Source: Deltaproteobacteria bacterium
Lineage (GTDB): Bacteria; Myxococcota_A; Polyangia; Nannocystales; Nannocystaceae
Assembly (NCBI GenBank): GCA_016709225.1
Contig: JADJEE010000012.1
Span: 2,771,501-2,835,500, forward strand
DNA length: 64,000 nucleotides
Reading direction: 5' to 3'
Shown: in pieces, positions 50,733-59,249 of the stretch
Numbering within the stretch: position 1 is the stretch's first letter
Layout: the number at the start of each line of letters is the position of its first letter
Position numbers and translations under genes: made by a program
Notes under the pieces: model-generated
What the model was told of the DNA's origin: nothing
Seen by the model: only the letters and a program-made list of their open reading frames with translations
Databases searched by the model: none

Positions 50733-51287
50733 ATGCGTATCCATACACTGACTCTGATCGCTTCGATGACTGTGATGTTCGGCTGCCCGAGCGACGACAC
50801 CGGTGACGACGGTGCCTCGACGGGCGACACCGTCAGCACCACGGCCACGACCACGGCGTCGACCACCGACAGCACCACGGCGTCGACCACGGCCACGACC
50901 ACGGCGTCGACCACCGACAGCACCACGGCCACGACGACCGACACCGACCCGACCACCACGACCGACCCGACGACCACCACGGATCCGACCGTGGCCGACT
51001 CGTCGAGCGGCGGCAGCGGCAGCGACACCGGCGCGTCGGCGGACTGCATGCAGTACTGCACCGACTTCTTCGCCACCTGCAACGACGGCACTGGCGGCGC
51101 GGATCCCTACGCCGACGAGGCCGCGTGCCTCGACGCCTGCGGCGGCTTCACCGTCGACGATGGCACCCCGATGGGCGGCGATGACCTCGAGTGCCGCCTC
51201 TACCACCTGAGCGTCGCGATGATGAAGGGCCAGGCCGAGACGCACTGCCCGCACGCCGACGTCGACGGCTCGGGCGTCTGCAGCTGA
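50733..51287 (+). CDS. Thr-rich linker lipoprotein
   Basis: 184 residues. Lipobox VMFGC, then about 70 residues of Thr/Ser/Asp (STTDSTTASTT, TDPTTTTDPTTTTD) encoded by ACC ACG repeats, then a small Cys-containing helical domain: CMQYCTDFFATCNDGT, ACLDACGGFTV and ECRLYHLSVAMMKGQ ending CPHADVDGSGVCS. The eight Cys and the CxxxC-x-YC helical pattern are shared with small secreted proteins of this bacterial group. A strong terminator follows. Confidence 0.7.
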   Translation: MRIHTLTLIASMTVMFGCPSDDTGDDGASTGDTVSTTATTTASTTDSTTASTTATTTASTTDSTTATTTDTDPTTTTDPTTTTDPTVADSSSGGSGSDTGASADCMQYCTDFFATCNDGTGGADPYADEAACLDACGGFTVDDGTPMGGDDLECRLYHLSVAMMKGQAETHCPHADVDGSGVCS

Positions 51288-51317
51288 GCAGACCCTGGTC
51301 GCGGTGACGTGACGATG

Positions 51318-51349
51318 GGGCGGCCCCGAGCTGGGGGCCGCCCTTTTTT
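51318..51349 (+). terminator. Rho-independent terminator after the Thr-rich lipoprotein
   Basis: Perfect 10-bp stem (51318-51327 with 51334-51343, GC only), 6-nt loop, then six T residues (51344-51349). Located 30 bases after the lipoprotein stop. A textbook intrinsic terminator, the clearest in the window. Confidence 0.92.
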
Positions 51350-51502
51350 CATGCGCGCGTGGCTGGCCCGGCGACGCGAAGGCGCCACGACGCGCGGACG
51401 CCCACGGCCGCGTCCGCGACCGTCGAAGGCCCTGCGACGCTCGGGCCGCGTCGGCGACCGGCGTCACGTGGTGGGGCCGGCGGTGCACTACCATCGCAGC
51501 CG

Positions 51503-52834
51503 ATGGACGTCGCGTTGCCAGCAGGACCTCGCAATCGCCTGCTCAGCACCTTCAAGGTGCTGCGCTCGCCCTTCGTCGACCTGCCGCGCTGGGCCCGACG
51601 CTACGGCGATCCGTTCACGCTGCCGACCGTCAACGGCACGGTCGTCATGACCGGCGACCCCGCGCTGGTGAAGACCATCTTCGCCGCCAATCCCGAGATC
51701 TACGCGCCGTGGGCGGTGCAGGCGATCGCGCCGATCCTCGGGCCCGGCTCGGTACTCATCCTCGAGGGTCAGCCGCACACGCGCGAGCGCAAGCTGCTGA
51801 TGCCGCCGCTGCATGGCGATCGCATGCGGGCGTACGCCGACACCATGGCGCAGGTCGCCACGCGTCGCCTCGCGCAGGCCGAAGACGCATCGCGCGTGAT
51901 CGGCATCGATCTGATGCAGTCGATCTCGCTCGACGTGATCACGCGAGCGGTCTTCGGCGCCGAGGACGACGCCGGTGCGCAGGCGCTGGAGCACGCCGTG
52001 CTCGACATGATCGCGAGCGCCTCGCCGTTGCTGTTCTTCATGCCGTTCGTGCAGCGCGACTTCGGTGGCTTCGGACCATGGGCTCGCTTCAAGCGCGCGC
52101 ACCGGCGGCTCGACGATCTCCTGCAGCAGCAGGTGGTCCGTGCGCGTCGCCAGCCACGCGAGGATCTATGCAGCCTGCTGGTGCACGCCCGCTACGAGGA
52201 TGGCGAGCCGATGTCCGACGCCCACATCCGCGATGAGTTGCGCACGATGCTATTCGCAGGACACGAGACCACCGCCATCACGCTGGCGTGGGTCCTCGAC
52301 CTGCTCCACCGCCACCCCGCGTGGCTCGAGCGCGTGCGAGCCGAGGTCGACGCGCTGGGGCCCGATCCCGCACCCGAGGCGTACACCAAGCTGGCCGCGC
52401 TCGATGCGGTGTGCAAGGAGGCGATGCGGCTGTACCCCATCGTCACCGAGGTGCTGCGGGTGCTGCGGGCGCCGCTGCGCCTGGGCGATCGCGAGATCCC
52501 GAGCGGTACCGGAGTCTCGGCGTGCATCCTGCTGGTGCATCGCCGCGAGGAGCTCTACCCCGAGCCCGAGGCATTCCGGCCCGAGCGCTTCCTCGAGCGC
52601 AGGTTCTCGCCGTTCGAGTACCTCCCGTTCGGCGGTGGTGATCGGCGCTGCCTCGGTGCCGCATTCGCGAGCTTCGAGATGCGCATCGTGCTCGGTTGCG
52701 CACTGTCGCGCTACGACGTCGTGCTGCTCGACGAGCACACGCCGCAGCCGGTGCGGCGCAACGTCACCCTTGCCCCGAGCGGGGGCGTGCCGCTGCGTTT
52801 GCGAGCGCGCAGGCGTCGGGCTGCGCTATCGTAG
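51503..52834 (+). CDS. Cytochrome P450
   Basis: 443 residues from ATG at 51503. I-helix oxygen-binding motif AGHETT (252-257), K-helix EAMR (306-309), PERF motif (FRPERFLER), and haem loop PFGGGDRRCLGA with Cys383. N-terminal region without a membrane anchor, so soluble. Substrate cannot be told from sequence; the LLVHRREELYPEPEAF type resembles bacterial CYP families that oxidise fatty acids or terpenoids. No ferredoxin or reductase is encoded nearby. The next gene starts 8 bases after the stop. Confidence 0.93.
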   Translation: MDVALPAGPRNRLLSTFKVLRSPFVDLPRWARRYGDPFTLPTVNGTVVMTGDPALVKTIFAANPEIYAPWAVQAIAPILGPGSVLILEGQPHTRERKLLMPPLHGDRMRAYADTMAQVATRRLAQAEDASRVIGIDLMQSISLDVITRAVFGAEDDAGAQALEHAVLDMIASASPLLFFMPFVQRDFGGFGPWARFKRAHRRLDDLLQQQVVRARRQPREDLCSLLVHARYEDGEPMSDAHIRDELRTMLFAGHETTAITLAWVLDLLHRHPAWLERVRAEVDALGPDPAPEAYTKLAALDAVCKEAMRLYPIVTEVLRVLRAPLRLGDREIPSGTGVSACILLVHRREELYPEPEAFRPERFLERRFSPFEYLPFGGGDRRCLGAAFASFEMRIVLGCALSRYDVVLLDEHTPQPVRRNVTLAPSGGVPLRLRARRRRAALS

Positions 52835-52842
52835 GGTTCGTG

Positions 52843-53721
52843 ATGCGACGCCTCGTGTGGTGCTTGCCGTGGGTGCTGTTCGGCTGCTTCGACAACGCGC
52901 CCGAGGTCGACTCGGTCACCGCCGACGGCAGCGGCACGGGCAGCGCGAGCACCGGCGAGCCGGGTACCAGCGGCGAGGTCAGCGGCTCGTCGAGCGCAGA
53001 CGAGAGCGGCGGCACTCCGACCTCGATCGGTAGCGTCGTGCTGCGCAGCGCTCGGGTGCCCGCCGACAGCGTCGCGAGTCTCAGCGCGAGCTTCGGCGGC
53101 GACGTCGACGACTGCGGGCGCGGCGGGGCGGGCGTCGGCCCCTGCACGGTCGCGATGTGTGGCGCCGACATGCTCCAGCGACCCGATGCCGGCGTGATCA
53201 GCTTCGATCGCAATCAGATGCCACAGGCTCCGCAGCTCGAGCCGGGCATGCTCGGCCACTACGTGCCGCTGCAGCTGACCGCGCCGCCGTTCGCCCCCGG
53301 CGACGAGATCGCGATCCATGCCGCCGGTGGTGAGGTGCCGGCGTTCGACGTGCTCGTCTCTGCGCCGCCCGGCGTCAAGTTCGATCAGAGCGCAGCCGAC
53401 GTCGTTTTGAACGCCGCGGCGCCGCTCACTCTCACGTGGATGCCACCGCCCGCCGACGGCTCGGGTGACAGCAGCGTGGTCGTGCGCATGCGGGCACCGA
53501 CCCAGGTCGCGGTGTGTCTCGTGAATGCGGTCGCGGGTGAGATCGAGATCCCGGCCGAGGTGCTCCAGGCGCTCGGCCCAGGGGCCTCGGTGCAGTTCGA
53601 GGCGAGCACGCAACGCGATGCGCCGGTCACCGTGGCGCCGTGGGAGGTCGCGGTCGTGCTCGCGTACCAGGTCGAAGACACCAACGGCGCGGCCGTGTTC
53701 TTCCCTCGCATGGTGGAGTGA
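52843..53721 (+). CDS. Lipoprotein of unknown function behind the P450 gene
   Basis: 292 residues. Lipobox VLFGC, a Ser/Gly/Thr linker to about 60, then a beta-rich domain (SIGSVVLRSARVPADSVASLSASF, DEIAIHAAGGEVPAFDVLVSAP, SSVVVRMRAPTQVAVCLV, VQFEASTQRDAPVTVAPWEVAVVLAYQVED) resembling an immunoglobulin-like sandwich. Two early Cys (DDCGRGG, GPCTVAMCG) may form a disulfide. No family recognised. Close spacing suggests co-transcription with the P450 gene, although a functional link is not evident. Confidence 0.65.
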   Translation: MRRLVWCLPWVLFGCFDNAPEVDSVTADGSGTGSASTGEPGTSGEVSGSSSADESGGTPTSIGSVVLRSARVPADSVASLSASFGGDVDDCGRGGAGVGPCTVAMCGADMLQRPDAGVISFDRNQMPQAPQLEPGMLGHYVPLQLTAPPFAPGDEIAIHAAGGEVPAFDVLVSAPPGVKFDQSAADVVLNAAAPLTLTWMPPPADGSGDSSVVVRMRAPTQVAVCLVNAVAGEIEIPAEVLQALGPGASVQFEASTQRDAPVTVAPWEVAVVLAYQVEDTNGAAVFFPRMVE

Positions 53722-53736
53722 CCCACGCCGGTGGTG

Positions 53737-55197
53737 TCACGCCACGAGGCCGTGCTCGTGTCGTTCGTTCTCACCGCGGGCGACCACGAGATAGACCGCC
53801 CACGCGCACAGGGCACAGCTGGCCGCCATCGGCAGCGGTAGCCCCAGCGGGTCGATCCACGGCGACAGGAAGCTCTCCCAGCCGAGCGCGAAGTGGAGCG
53901 CCCACAGCACCGTGCCCGCGATCATCGACGCCAAGGCTGCCCGCTCGGCTCCGACCATGGTGCGGATGCCCATCAGCAACGGCACCAGCAGTGACACCAG
54001 CCCGAGCTCGTACGCGCTCTCGAGCAGCGAGTAGGCGCTCTCGCCGAGGTAGGCGGTGGCGATCGAGACCAGCGTCACTGCGATCACCGACCAGCGGTTG
54101 AGTCGGAGCAGGTCGGCGCTCGGCCACCGCGGCGCGAGCAGGTTCTGCGCCAACACACTCGCCGGCGAGAGGATCGCGCTGTCGATCGTCGACAACACCG
54201 CCGACATCACCGCCAGCACGAACAGCACCGCCAACGGCGGTGAGAGGAACAGGCTCGCGAGCATGGCGACGGTCGACTTGCTCGCCAGGCCGGGCGCGAC
54301 GAGATCGGCCGAGAGGCCGAGCACCAGCGTGAACGCGCCGAGGCCGAAGTAGACCACGCCGGCGATGTGGCACGCCCACACCGCGGTGCGACCCGAGCGG
54401 GCCGAGAAGATGCGCTGCGTGAGATCCTGGCCCGGCAGGTTGCCGAGCGCGCCGACGCTCACGACCCCCAACCAGGTGACGATCGCGGGCAGCTCGTCGG
54501 GCACGATCGACAGCCGTGGCGCCGGCGTGCGCGCGGCGAGGATCTCGAGGCCGCTCAGGCTCGAGCCGCCGCCGAGCTCGGCGAGCACGGTCAGCGTCAG
54601 CACCACGAGACCCAGCGCGACCACGGCGATCTGCGCCGCGTCGGTGAGTGTCACCGACCACATGCCGCCCAGCAGCGTGTAGATCATCCCGACGATCGCG
54701 ACCAGCGGGATGCCGAACACGACGTCGAGGCCGAAGAGGATCTCGATCAGGTGGGCGAGCGCGACGAACTGCGCCGCGATCCAGCCGAAGTAGGTCGGGA
54801 TCATCAGCACCGCCGACAACCGCTCGGTGCGGACGCCGAAGCGGCGGCCGTAGAAGTCGGGCAGCGTCAGCAGCTTCATCTCCCACAGCGGCCGCGCGAT
54901 CAGCCAGCCGGCCAGGAACAGGCACAGGCCCGCCCCGATCGGGTCGAGCGCCGCGCCGATCAACCCCTGCGCACGCACGGTATCGGTCGCCGTCAGCATC
55001 GCGCCGGCACCGAACCATGTCGCGACGATCGTCGCCCATGCGAGGTGGAGCGGGAGTCGCCGGCCGGCGACCATGAAGTCCTCGTGATCGTGGACGCGGC
55101 TGCGGGTCCACCAGCCGATCGCGAACATCACCAGCACGTAGCCGATGACCGTGGCACCGAGCACCCGCACGAGGCCAGGGTCCGCCAGCGTCGTCAC
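53737..55197 (-). CDS. Sodium:solute symporter (SSS family)
   Basis: 486 residues from GTG at 55197. About 13 membrane segments, the SSS layout: VLGATVIGYVLVMFAIGWW, HEDFMVAGRRLPLHLAWATIVATWFGAG, AGLCLFLAGWLIARPLWEM, PTYFGWIAAQFVALAHL, SLVPLLMGIRTMVG and others. The signature WxxAxxVGAG region and the GARTMLT-like TM2 loop (ATWFGAGAMLTATDT) are present. The substrate (sugar, amino acid, acid) is not predictable. It is divergent from the MMPL exporter with 95 bases between. Confidence 0.9.
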   Translation of the reverse strand: MTTLADPGLVRVLGATVIGYVLVMFAIGWWTRSRVHDHEDFMVAGRRLPLHLAWATIVATWFGAGAMLTATDTVRAQGLIGAALDPIGAGLCLFLAGWLIARPLWEMKLLTLPDFYGRRFGVRTERLSAVLMIPTYFGWIAAQFVALAHLIEILFGLDVVFGIPLVAIVGMIYTLLGGMWSVTLTDAAQIAVVALGLVVLTLTVLAELGGGSSLSGLEILAARTPAPRLSIVPDELPAIVTWLGVVSVGALGNLPGQDLTQRIFSARSGRTAVWACHIAGVVYFGLGAFTLVLGLSADLVAPGLASKSTVAMLASLFLSPPLAVLFVLAVMSAVLSTIDSAILSPASVLAQNLLAPRWPSADLLRLNRWSVIAVTLVSIATAYLGESAYSLLESAYELGLVSLLVPLLMGIRTMVGAERAALASMIAGTVLWALHFALGWESFLSPWIDPLGLPLPMAASCALCAWAVYLVVARGENERHEHGLVA

Positions 55198-55292
55198 CGC
55201 CCCGCATGGTACCCGGGCGGGGCCGTCCCCGCGGGTCGGGCGGGATCGATGCACGAAATTCCGCGCCGCTCCGCTATCGTGCACCCGACTTG

Positions 55293-57599
55293 GTGGCCCA
55301 CCGCGCACGCGTCTCGACGTGGATCGCCGTCGCACTCCTGGTGGTGGGCGCAGTGTTGGTGGCGACGCGGTGGCGCGTGACCACGGCGCTCACCGAGTTC
55401 GCGGTCGATCCCGCCGATCGCGAGGCAGGTCGCTGGGTCGAGCAGCTGGGCGCCGGCGAGCCCGCGCGCACGATGGTGTTCACGGTCGCGGGCGCCGACC
55501 CCGAGCACGCGCGTGCGGCCGCCGACGCATTGGCGGTCGTACTCGCGCGGCAGGCCGAGTTCGCGTGGGTCAGGACGGGGCCCGACCCGGAGCTCGGTGA
55601 GCGCTTGTTCGCCGCGTTCGAGCCGCGTCGGTTCCGCTTCTTCGATCGCGAGCCCGAGCGGGAGCTACCGGCCGCGCTCGGCGACGAGGGCCTGGCCGCC
55701 GCCGCGCGACACCTGCGAGCGCAGCTGCAGCGACCCGACGGTGCGGCAACGAAGCGGCTGGCGGTCGAGGACCCGTGGTTGCTGTTCGCGGCGCGCATGC
55801 ACGAGCTCGCGCGGATGCGCGAAGGTGGTCTCGCGCTCGCCCACGGCCACTTCATGACGCCCGAGGGCAGCGCGGTGGTGCTCGCCGCGACCGTGCACGG
55901 ACCCTTCGATGCGATTCACCAGGCGCCGCTCGACGACGCCATCATCGCTGCGATCGCCAACGTGCGAGCGGATCACGACGCGGTCATCGAGCGCAGCGCG
56001 GTGCACCGCTTCGCAGTGGTCGCGGAGCGCTCGATCAAGCGCGAGCTACAGTGGCTGTCGGTGGGCTCGAGCGTCGGCGTGCTGCTGTGCCTGTGGCTGG
56101 GCCTGGGCCGCACGTGGCGGCTCGCGCTCGCGCTGCTGCCGATCGGTGCCGGCGTGGTGGTCGCGATGGCGTCGACCCTGCTGCTGTACGGGCGGCTGCA
56201 CGCGCTCACGCTGGCGTTCGGCACGACCCTGGTCGGCGTGTGCGTCGACTACCCGGTGCACTGGCTGGTGCATCGCGGGCACGGTGCGCGGGGCTCGGTG
56301 TGGCCGGGTCTGCTGCTGGGCGCCGGCACCACGGTGATCGGCTTCGTCGCGCTCGCGGCCGCGGGCCTGCCGGGCCTGCGCGAGATCGGCATCTTCGCGG
56401 CCGCGGGGGTTTGTGGTGCGTTGCTGGTGACGCACGGCGTGGTCGCGCCGCTGGCGTCGCGCGCGGCGGCCACCCCATTCGGCGTGCGCGCGCGACTGCC
56501 GGTGCTGGTGCGACGTCGCGCGGCGGTGCACGTCGTGGTGCTGCTGCTCGCAGGGCTCGCGGCGGTGGGATTGCTGCGCGCGCGGTGGGTCGACGATGCG
56601 CGCGCGCTGGCGCCGGCGCCCAGCGAGATCGCCGACGAAGACGCACGGGTGCGTGCGCGGGTCGATCGCACCGACGTCTCGCGCATGCTGGTGGCGCAGG
56701 GCGCCGACTTCGAGGCCGCCGCGCAGGTGCAGGACCAGCTGTGGCTCGCGCTGCGCGATCGCGATCTGCTCGATGCACCGCGGTGGTGCGCGCCGCTGGT
56801 GTGGTCGACGCGGCTGCAGGAGCGCAACCTCGCGACCGTGCGCGCGGCGGTCGATCTCCCGGCACGCATGGGCGCGGCGCTGGCCGCCGCGGGTTTCCGA
56901 CCCGAGGCGTTCGCGGCGTGGTCGCAGGCGTTGGCCGACGATCCCGGCCCGCTCGACGAAGCGGTCCTGCGCGACGCCGGGCTCGCGTCGCTGCTCGATC
57001 CGTTCGTCGTGCGCGGCCAGGGCTCGGTCGGGCTGGTCGCCTTCATGCCGGCGGCGATCGATGACGCGACCCTCGATGAAGTGGCGGCCGCGGTGCCCGG
57101 GGTCGTCGTGTTCGATCAGGCCCGCTTCGTGGCCTCGCTCTACCGTCGCCACCGCGAGGGCACGCTGCTGGCGTTCGCGTTCGGCATGGCCGGCATCGTG
57201 CTGCTGTTGGGGTTCCGTCACCGCCGCGCGCAGCTGGTCATCCGCGCGCTCGCGCCGGCATGCGTCGGTGCCGTCGCGGCACTCGGGGCGGCCGCGTGGA
57301 GCGGCGCGCCGCTGCAGCTCATGCACCTGGTAGGATGCCTGCTGGTCGTGAGCATGGGTGTGGACTACGGGGTCTTCGTCGTCGAGGGCGCCCACGACGA
57401 CACCGACCTGACGGCGGCACGCAGCAGCATCGCCATCGCGGCGATCACGACGGTGCTCTCGTTCGCGTTGCTGGGATTGTCGTCGGCGCCCGCGCTGGCG
57501 GCCCTGGGCCGCACGGTCGCGCTCGGGGTCTCGATCGCCGCGTTGCTCGCGCTCACGCTCGCGACGGCGGCACCGACCCGAGGACGGGCGCCGCGATGA
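55293..57599 (+). CDS. MMPL/RND-type exporter of an aryl-polyene-like cluster
   Basis: 768 residues from GTG at 55293 (an ATG at 55206 gives a Gly/Arg extension overlapping the promoter region). TM1 VSTWIAVALLVVGAVLVATR, large periplasmic domain, then TM groups with the MMPL fingerprint TLVGVCVDYPVHWLVH and, in the second half, LVVSMGVDYGVFVVEGAHDD. Length and topology match the ApeK-type exporter that moves aryl polyene lipids. It overlaps the DUF3261 gene (ATGA), typical of these operons. Transport of an acyl-chain product across the inner membrane is inferred. Confidence 0.82.
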   Translation: MAHRARVSTWIAVALLVVGAVLVATRWRVTTALTEFAVDPADREAGRWVEQLGAGEPARTMVFTVAGADPEHARAAADALAVVLARQAEFAWVRTGPDPELGERLFAAFEPRRFRFFDREPERELPAALGDEGLAAAARHLRAQLQRPDGAATKRLAVEDPWLLFAARMHELARMREGGLALAHGHFMTPEGSAVVLAATVHGPFDAIHQAPLDDAIIAAIANVRADHDAVIERSAVHRFAVVAERSIKRELQWLSVGSSVGVLLCLWLGLGRTWRLALALLPIGAGVVVAMASTLLLYGRLHALTLAFGTTLVGVCVDYPVHWLVHRGHGARGSVWPGLLLGAGTTVIGFVALAAAGLPGLREIGIFAAAGVCGALLVTHGVVAPLASRAAATPFGVRARLPVLVRRRAAVHVVVLLLAGLAAVGLLRARWVDDARALAPAPSEIADEDARVRARVDRTDVSRMLVAQGADFEAAAQVQDQLWLALRDRDLLDAPRWCAPLVWSTRLQERNLATVRAAVDLPARMGAALAAAGFRPEAFAAWSQALADDPGPLDEAVLRDAGLASLLDPFVVRGQGSVGLVAFMPAAIDDATLDEVAAAVPGVVVFDQARFVASLYRRHREGTLLAFAFGMAGIVLLLGFRHRRAQLVIRALAPACVGAVAALGAAAWSGAPLQLMHLVGCLLVVSMGVDYGVFVVEGAHDDTDLTAARSSIAIAAITTVLSFALLGLSSAPALAALGRTVALGVSIAALLALTLATAAPTRGRAPR

Positions 57600-58237
57600 G
57601 GCCGCGAGGGCGTGCGTTTGGGCTCGTGATCGTGGCCCTGCTGGTGGGCGCCGGTTGTCGCCCGCGCCCCGACATGCCCGCCCTGCCGCCCGCCGTGCAC
57701 GCCGGCATGGGCCCCGCCTTCGTCGCGCGTCAGGTGGTCGTGGCCGCGCACGCCGGTCGTCGCGACAGCCTCCACGCGGTGCTGCAGTACGATGGGCAGG
57801 CCTTGGTGCTCGTGGGTCTCACACCCATGCAGACCAAGGCGTTCTCGTTCGCCCAGCGAGGTCGCGAGATCGAGGTCGCAGGGGCCATGGCGATCCCGGT
57901 GCCGCCTGCTGCGGTGTTGCTCGACATCCACCGCGCGTACTTCGAGCGGCCCACCTGCCCGCGGGCCGACGGGTGGACGCGACGACGAACCCCGAGCGGT
58001 CGAATCGACGAGCTATGGGGCGCTGGGATGCTGTTGGAGCGGGTCTGGGGATCGCATCGCGCGCTCCGACGACGGCGTCCGGATCGCGTGCGCTGGCGCG
58101 GTGGCCTGCGGGCCGAGCCGGTCACCGCCGATGGGACGCCGCGCGTCCCCGATGTCGTGATCGAACATCCCATGCTCGATCTGCGGCTCGAGATCCACAC
58201 CGTCGACGTGGTCCCGCTGCCCGCGAAGGTGCCGTGA
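57596..58237 (+). CDS. DUF3261-like lipoprotein
   Basis: 213 residues. Lipobox VGAGC; then beta-type segments LHAVLQYDGQALVLVGLTPMQ, KAFSFAQRGREIEVAGAMAI and VPPAAVLLDIHRAYFERPTC, as in DUF3261. This family occurs almost only in aryl-polyene and related lipid clusters (ApeM), where it works in the periplasm with the MMPL exporter and LolA-like carrier. The start is at ATGA overlapping the exporter stop. A role in transfer to the outer membrane is inferred. Confidence 0.7.
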   Translation: MRPRGRAFGLVIVALLVGAGCRPRPDMPALPPAVHAGMGPAFVARQVVVAAHAGRRDSLHAVLQYDGQALVLVGLTPMQTKAFSFAQRGREIEVAGAMAIPVPPAAVLLDIHRAYFERPTCPRADGWTRRRTPSGRIDELWGAGMLLERVWGSHRALRRRRPDRVRWRGGLRAEPVTADGTPRVPDVVIEHPMLDLRLEIHTVDVVPLPAKVP

Positions 58238-58239
58238 CC

Positions 58240-58269
58240 GTTTACGCCGACGCGGCGCGCGTAGTAAAC
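58240..58269 (+). promoter_or_regulatory. AT-rich inverted repeat GTTTAC...GTAAAC before the glyoxalase gene
   Basis: GTTTAC (58240-58245) and GTAAAC (58264-58269) are inverted copies around an 18-base GC spacer, the only AT-rich patches in the 65-base gap. They may be an operator or the -35/-10 region of an internal promoter for the glyoxalase gene. Confidence 0.3.
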
Positions 58270-58302
58270 CCTGCCTGCCCGCCCGAAAGGATCCGACCCA
58301 CG

Positions 58303-59223
58303 ATGCAAGGCGCATTTGTCCACCTCGAGCTCCACACCGACGACACCGCCGCCGCCAAGGCGTTCTACGCCGAGCTGTTCGGTTGGAACTACACCGATGT
58401 GCCGATGGGCGACTCGACGTACACGATGATCGCGACGTCGAAGGAGCCCGGCGGTGGCATGCAGTACAAGGGCATGCCCGACGCGCCCACGATGTGGCTG
58501 CCGTACATCACGGTCGAGGACGTGCACGAGACCGTCGCCAAGGCCCGCAGTGCCGGCGCCGAGGTGATCGTCGAGTACATGGAGGCGCCCGGTTTCGGTG
58601 CCGGTGCGATCATGCGAGATCCGACCGGCGCGACCTTCGGAGTCTGGCGCGCGTTCCAGATGGCCGCCGAGCCCCCCGCGCCGGTGAAGGCGGAGAAGCC
58701 CGCGAAGCCCGCGAAGCCCGCGAAGGTGGAGAAGCCCGCGAAGCCCGCGAAGGTGGAGAAGCCCGCGAAGCCCGCGAAGGCGGAGAAGCCCGCGAAGGTC
58801 GAGGCGCCCGCGAAGGCGGAGAAGCCGGCCGCGAAGACCAGCGCGAAGAAGGTCGCCGCGAAGGCGGAGAAGCCGGCCGCGAAGACCAGCGCGAAGAAGG
58901 TCGCCGCGAAGGCGGAGAAGCCGGCCGCGAAGACCAGCGCGAAGAAGGTCGCCGCGAAGGCGGAGAAGCCGGCCGCGAAGCCGGAGAAGGCGCCCGCGAA
59001 GACGCCGGCGAAGCCGGAGAAGGCGCCCGCGAAGACGCCGGCGAAGCCGGAGAAGGCGCCCGCGAAGACGCCGGCGAAGCCGGAGAAGGCGCCCGCGAAG
59101 ACGCCGGCGAAGCCGGAGAAGGCGCCCGCGAAGACGCCGGCGAAGCCGGAGAAGGCGCCCGCGAAGCCGGTGGCGAAGAAGGCCGCGGCGAAGCCGGTGG
59201 CGAAGAAGAAGGGCAAGCGCTAG
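58303..59223 (+). CDS. Glyoxalase/VOC-domain protein with Lys/Ala/Pro repeat tail
   Basis: 306 residues. Residues 1-122 are a vicinal-oxygen-chelate domain: GAFVHLELHTDDTAAAKAFYAELFGWNYTDVPM, MWLPYITVEDVHETVAKARSAGAEV, IMRDPTGATFGVW; His in HLELHT and the usual Glu/Phe positions are consistent with a metal or small-molecule binding fold of the DUF/glyoxalase kind. From about 123 the protein is KPAKPAKVEKPAK then three 16-residue units KAEKPAAKTSAKKVAA and five 11-residue units PEKAPAKTPAK, ending VAKKKGKR. The tail resembles histone H1 or AlgP and should bind DNA or polyanions. AAAGGA precedes the ATG. Confidence 0.8.
   Translation: MQGAFVHLELHTDDTAAAKAFYAELFGWNYTDVPMGDSTYTMIATSKEPGGGMQYKGMPDAPTMWLPYITVEDVHETVAKARSAGAEVIVEYMEAPGFGAGAIMRDPTGATFGVWRAFQMAAEPPAPVKAEKPAKPAKPAKVEKPAKPAKVEKPAKPAKAEKPAKVEAPAKAEKPAAKTSAKKVAAKAEKPAAKTSAKKVAAKAEKPAAKTSAKKVAAKAEKPAAKPEKAPAKTPAKPEKAPAKTPAKPEKAPAKTPAKPEKAPAKTPAKPEKAPAKTPAKPEKAPAKPVAKKAAAKPVAKKKGKR
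58813..58980 (+). repeat. 48-bp tandem repeats (3.5 copies)
   Basis: Exact copies at 58813-58860, 58861-58908 and 58909-58956, with half a copy to 58980. In-frame, encoding KAEKPAAKTSAKKVAA. Confidence 0.93.
58981..59166 (+). repeat. 33-bp tandem repeats (5 full copies plus 21 bases)
   Basis: Five copies from 58981 to 59145, then a truncated sixth (59146-59166). In-frame, encoding PEKAPAKTPAK. No variation among copies, indicating recent expansion or strong homogenisation. Confidence 0.93.
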
Positions 59224-59249
59224 CGGCGACCGAGCGAGGGCGTCAGCGC

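Noticed and set aside
58389..59216. Minus-strand Phe/Ala/Gly repeat protein (FAGVFAGAFSG)
   Set aside because: Exact reverse reading of the Lys/Ala/Pro tail repeats of the glyoxalase gene.
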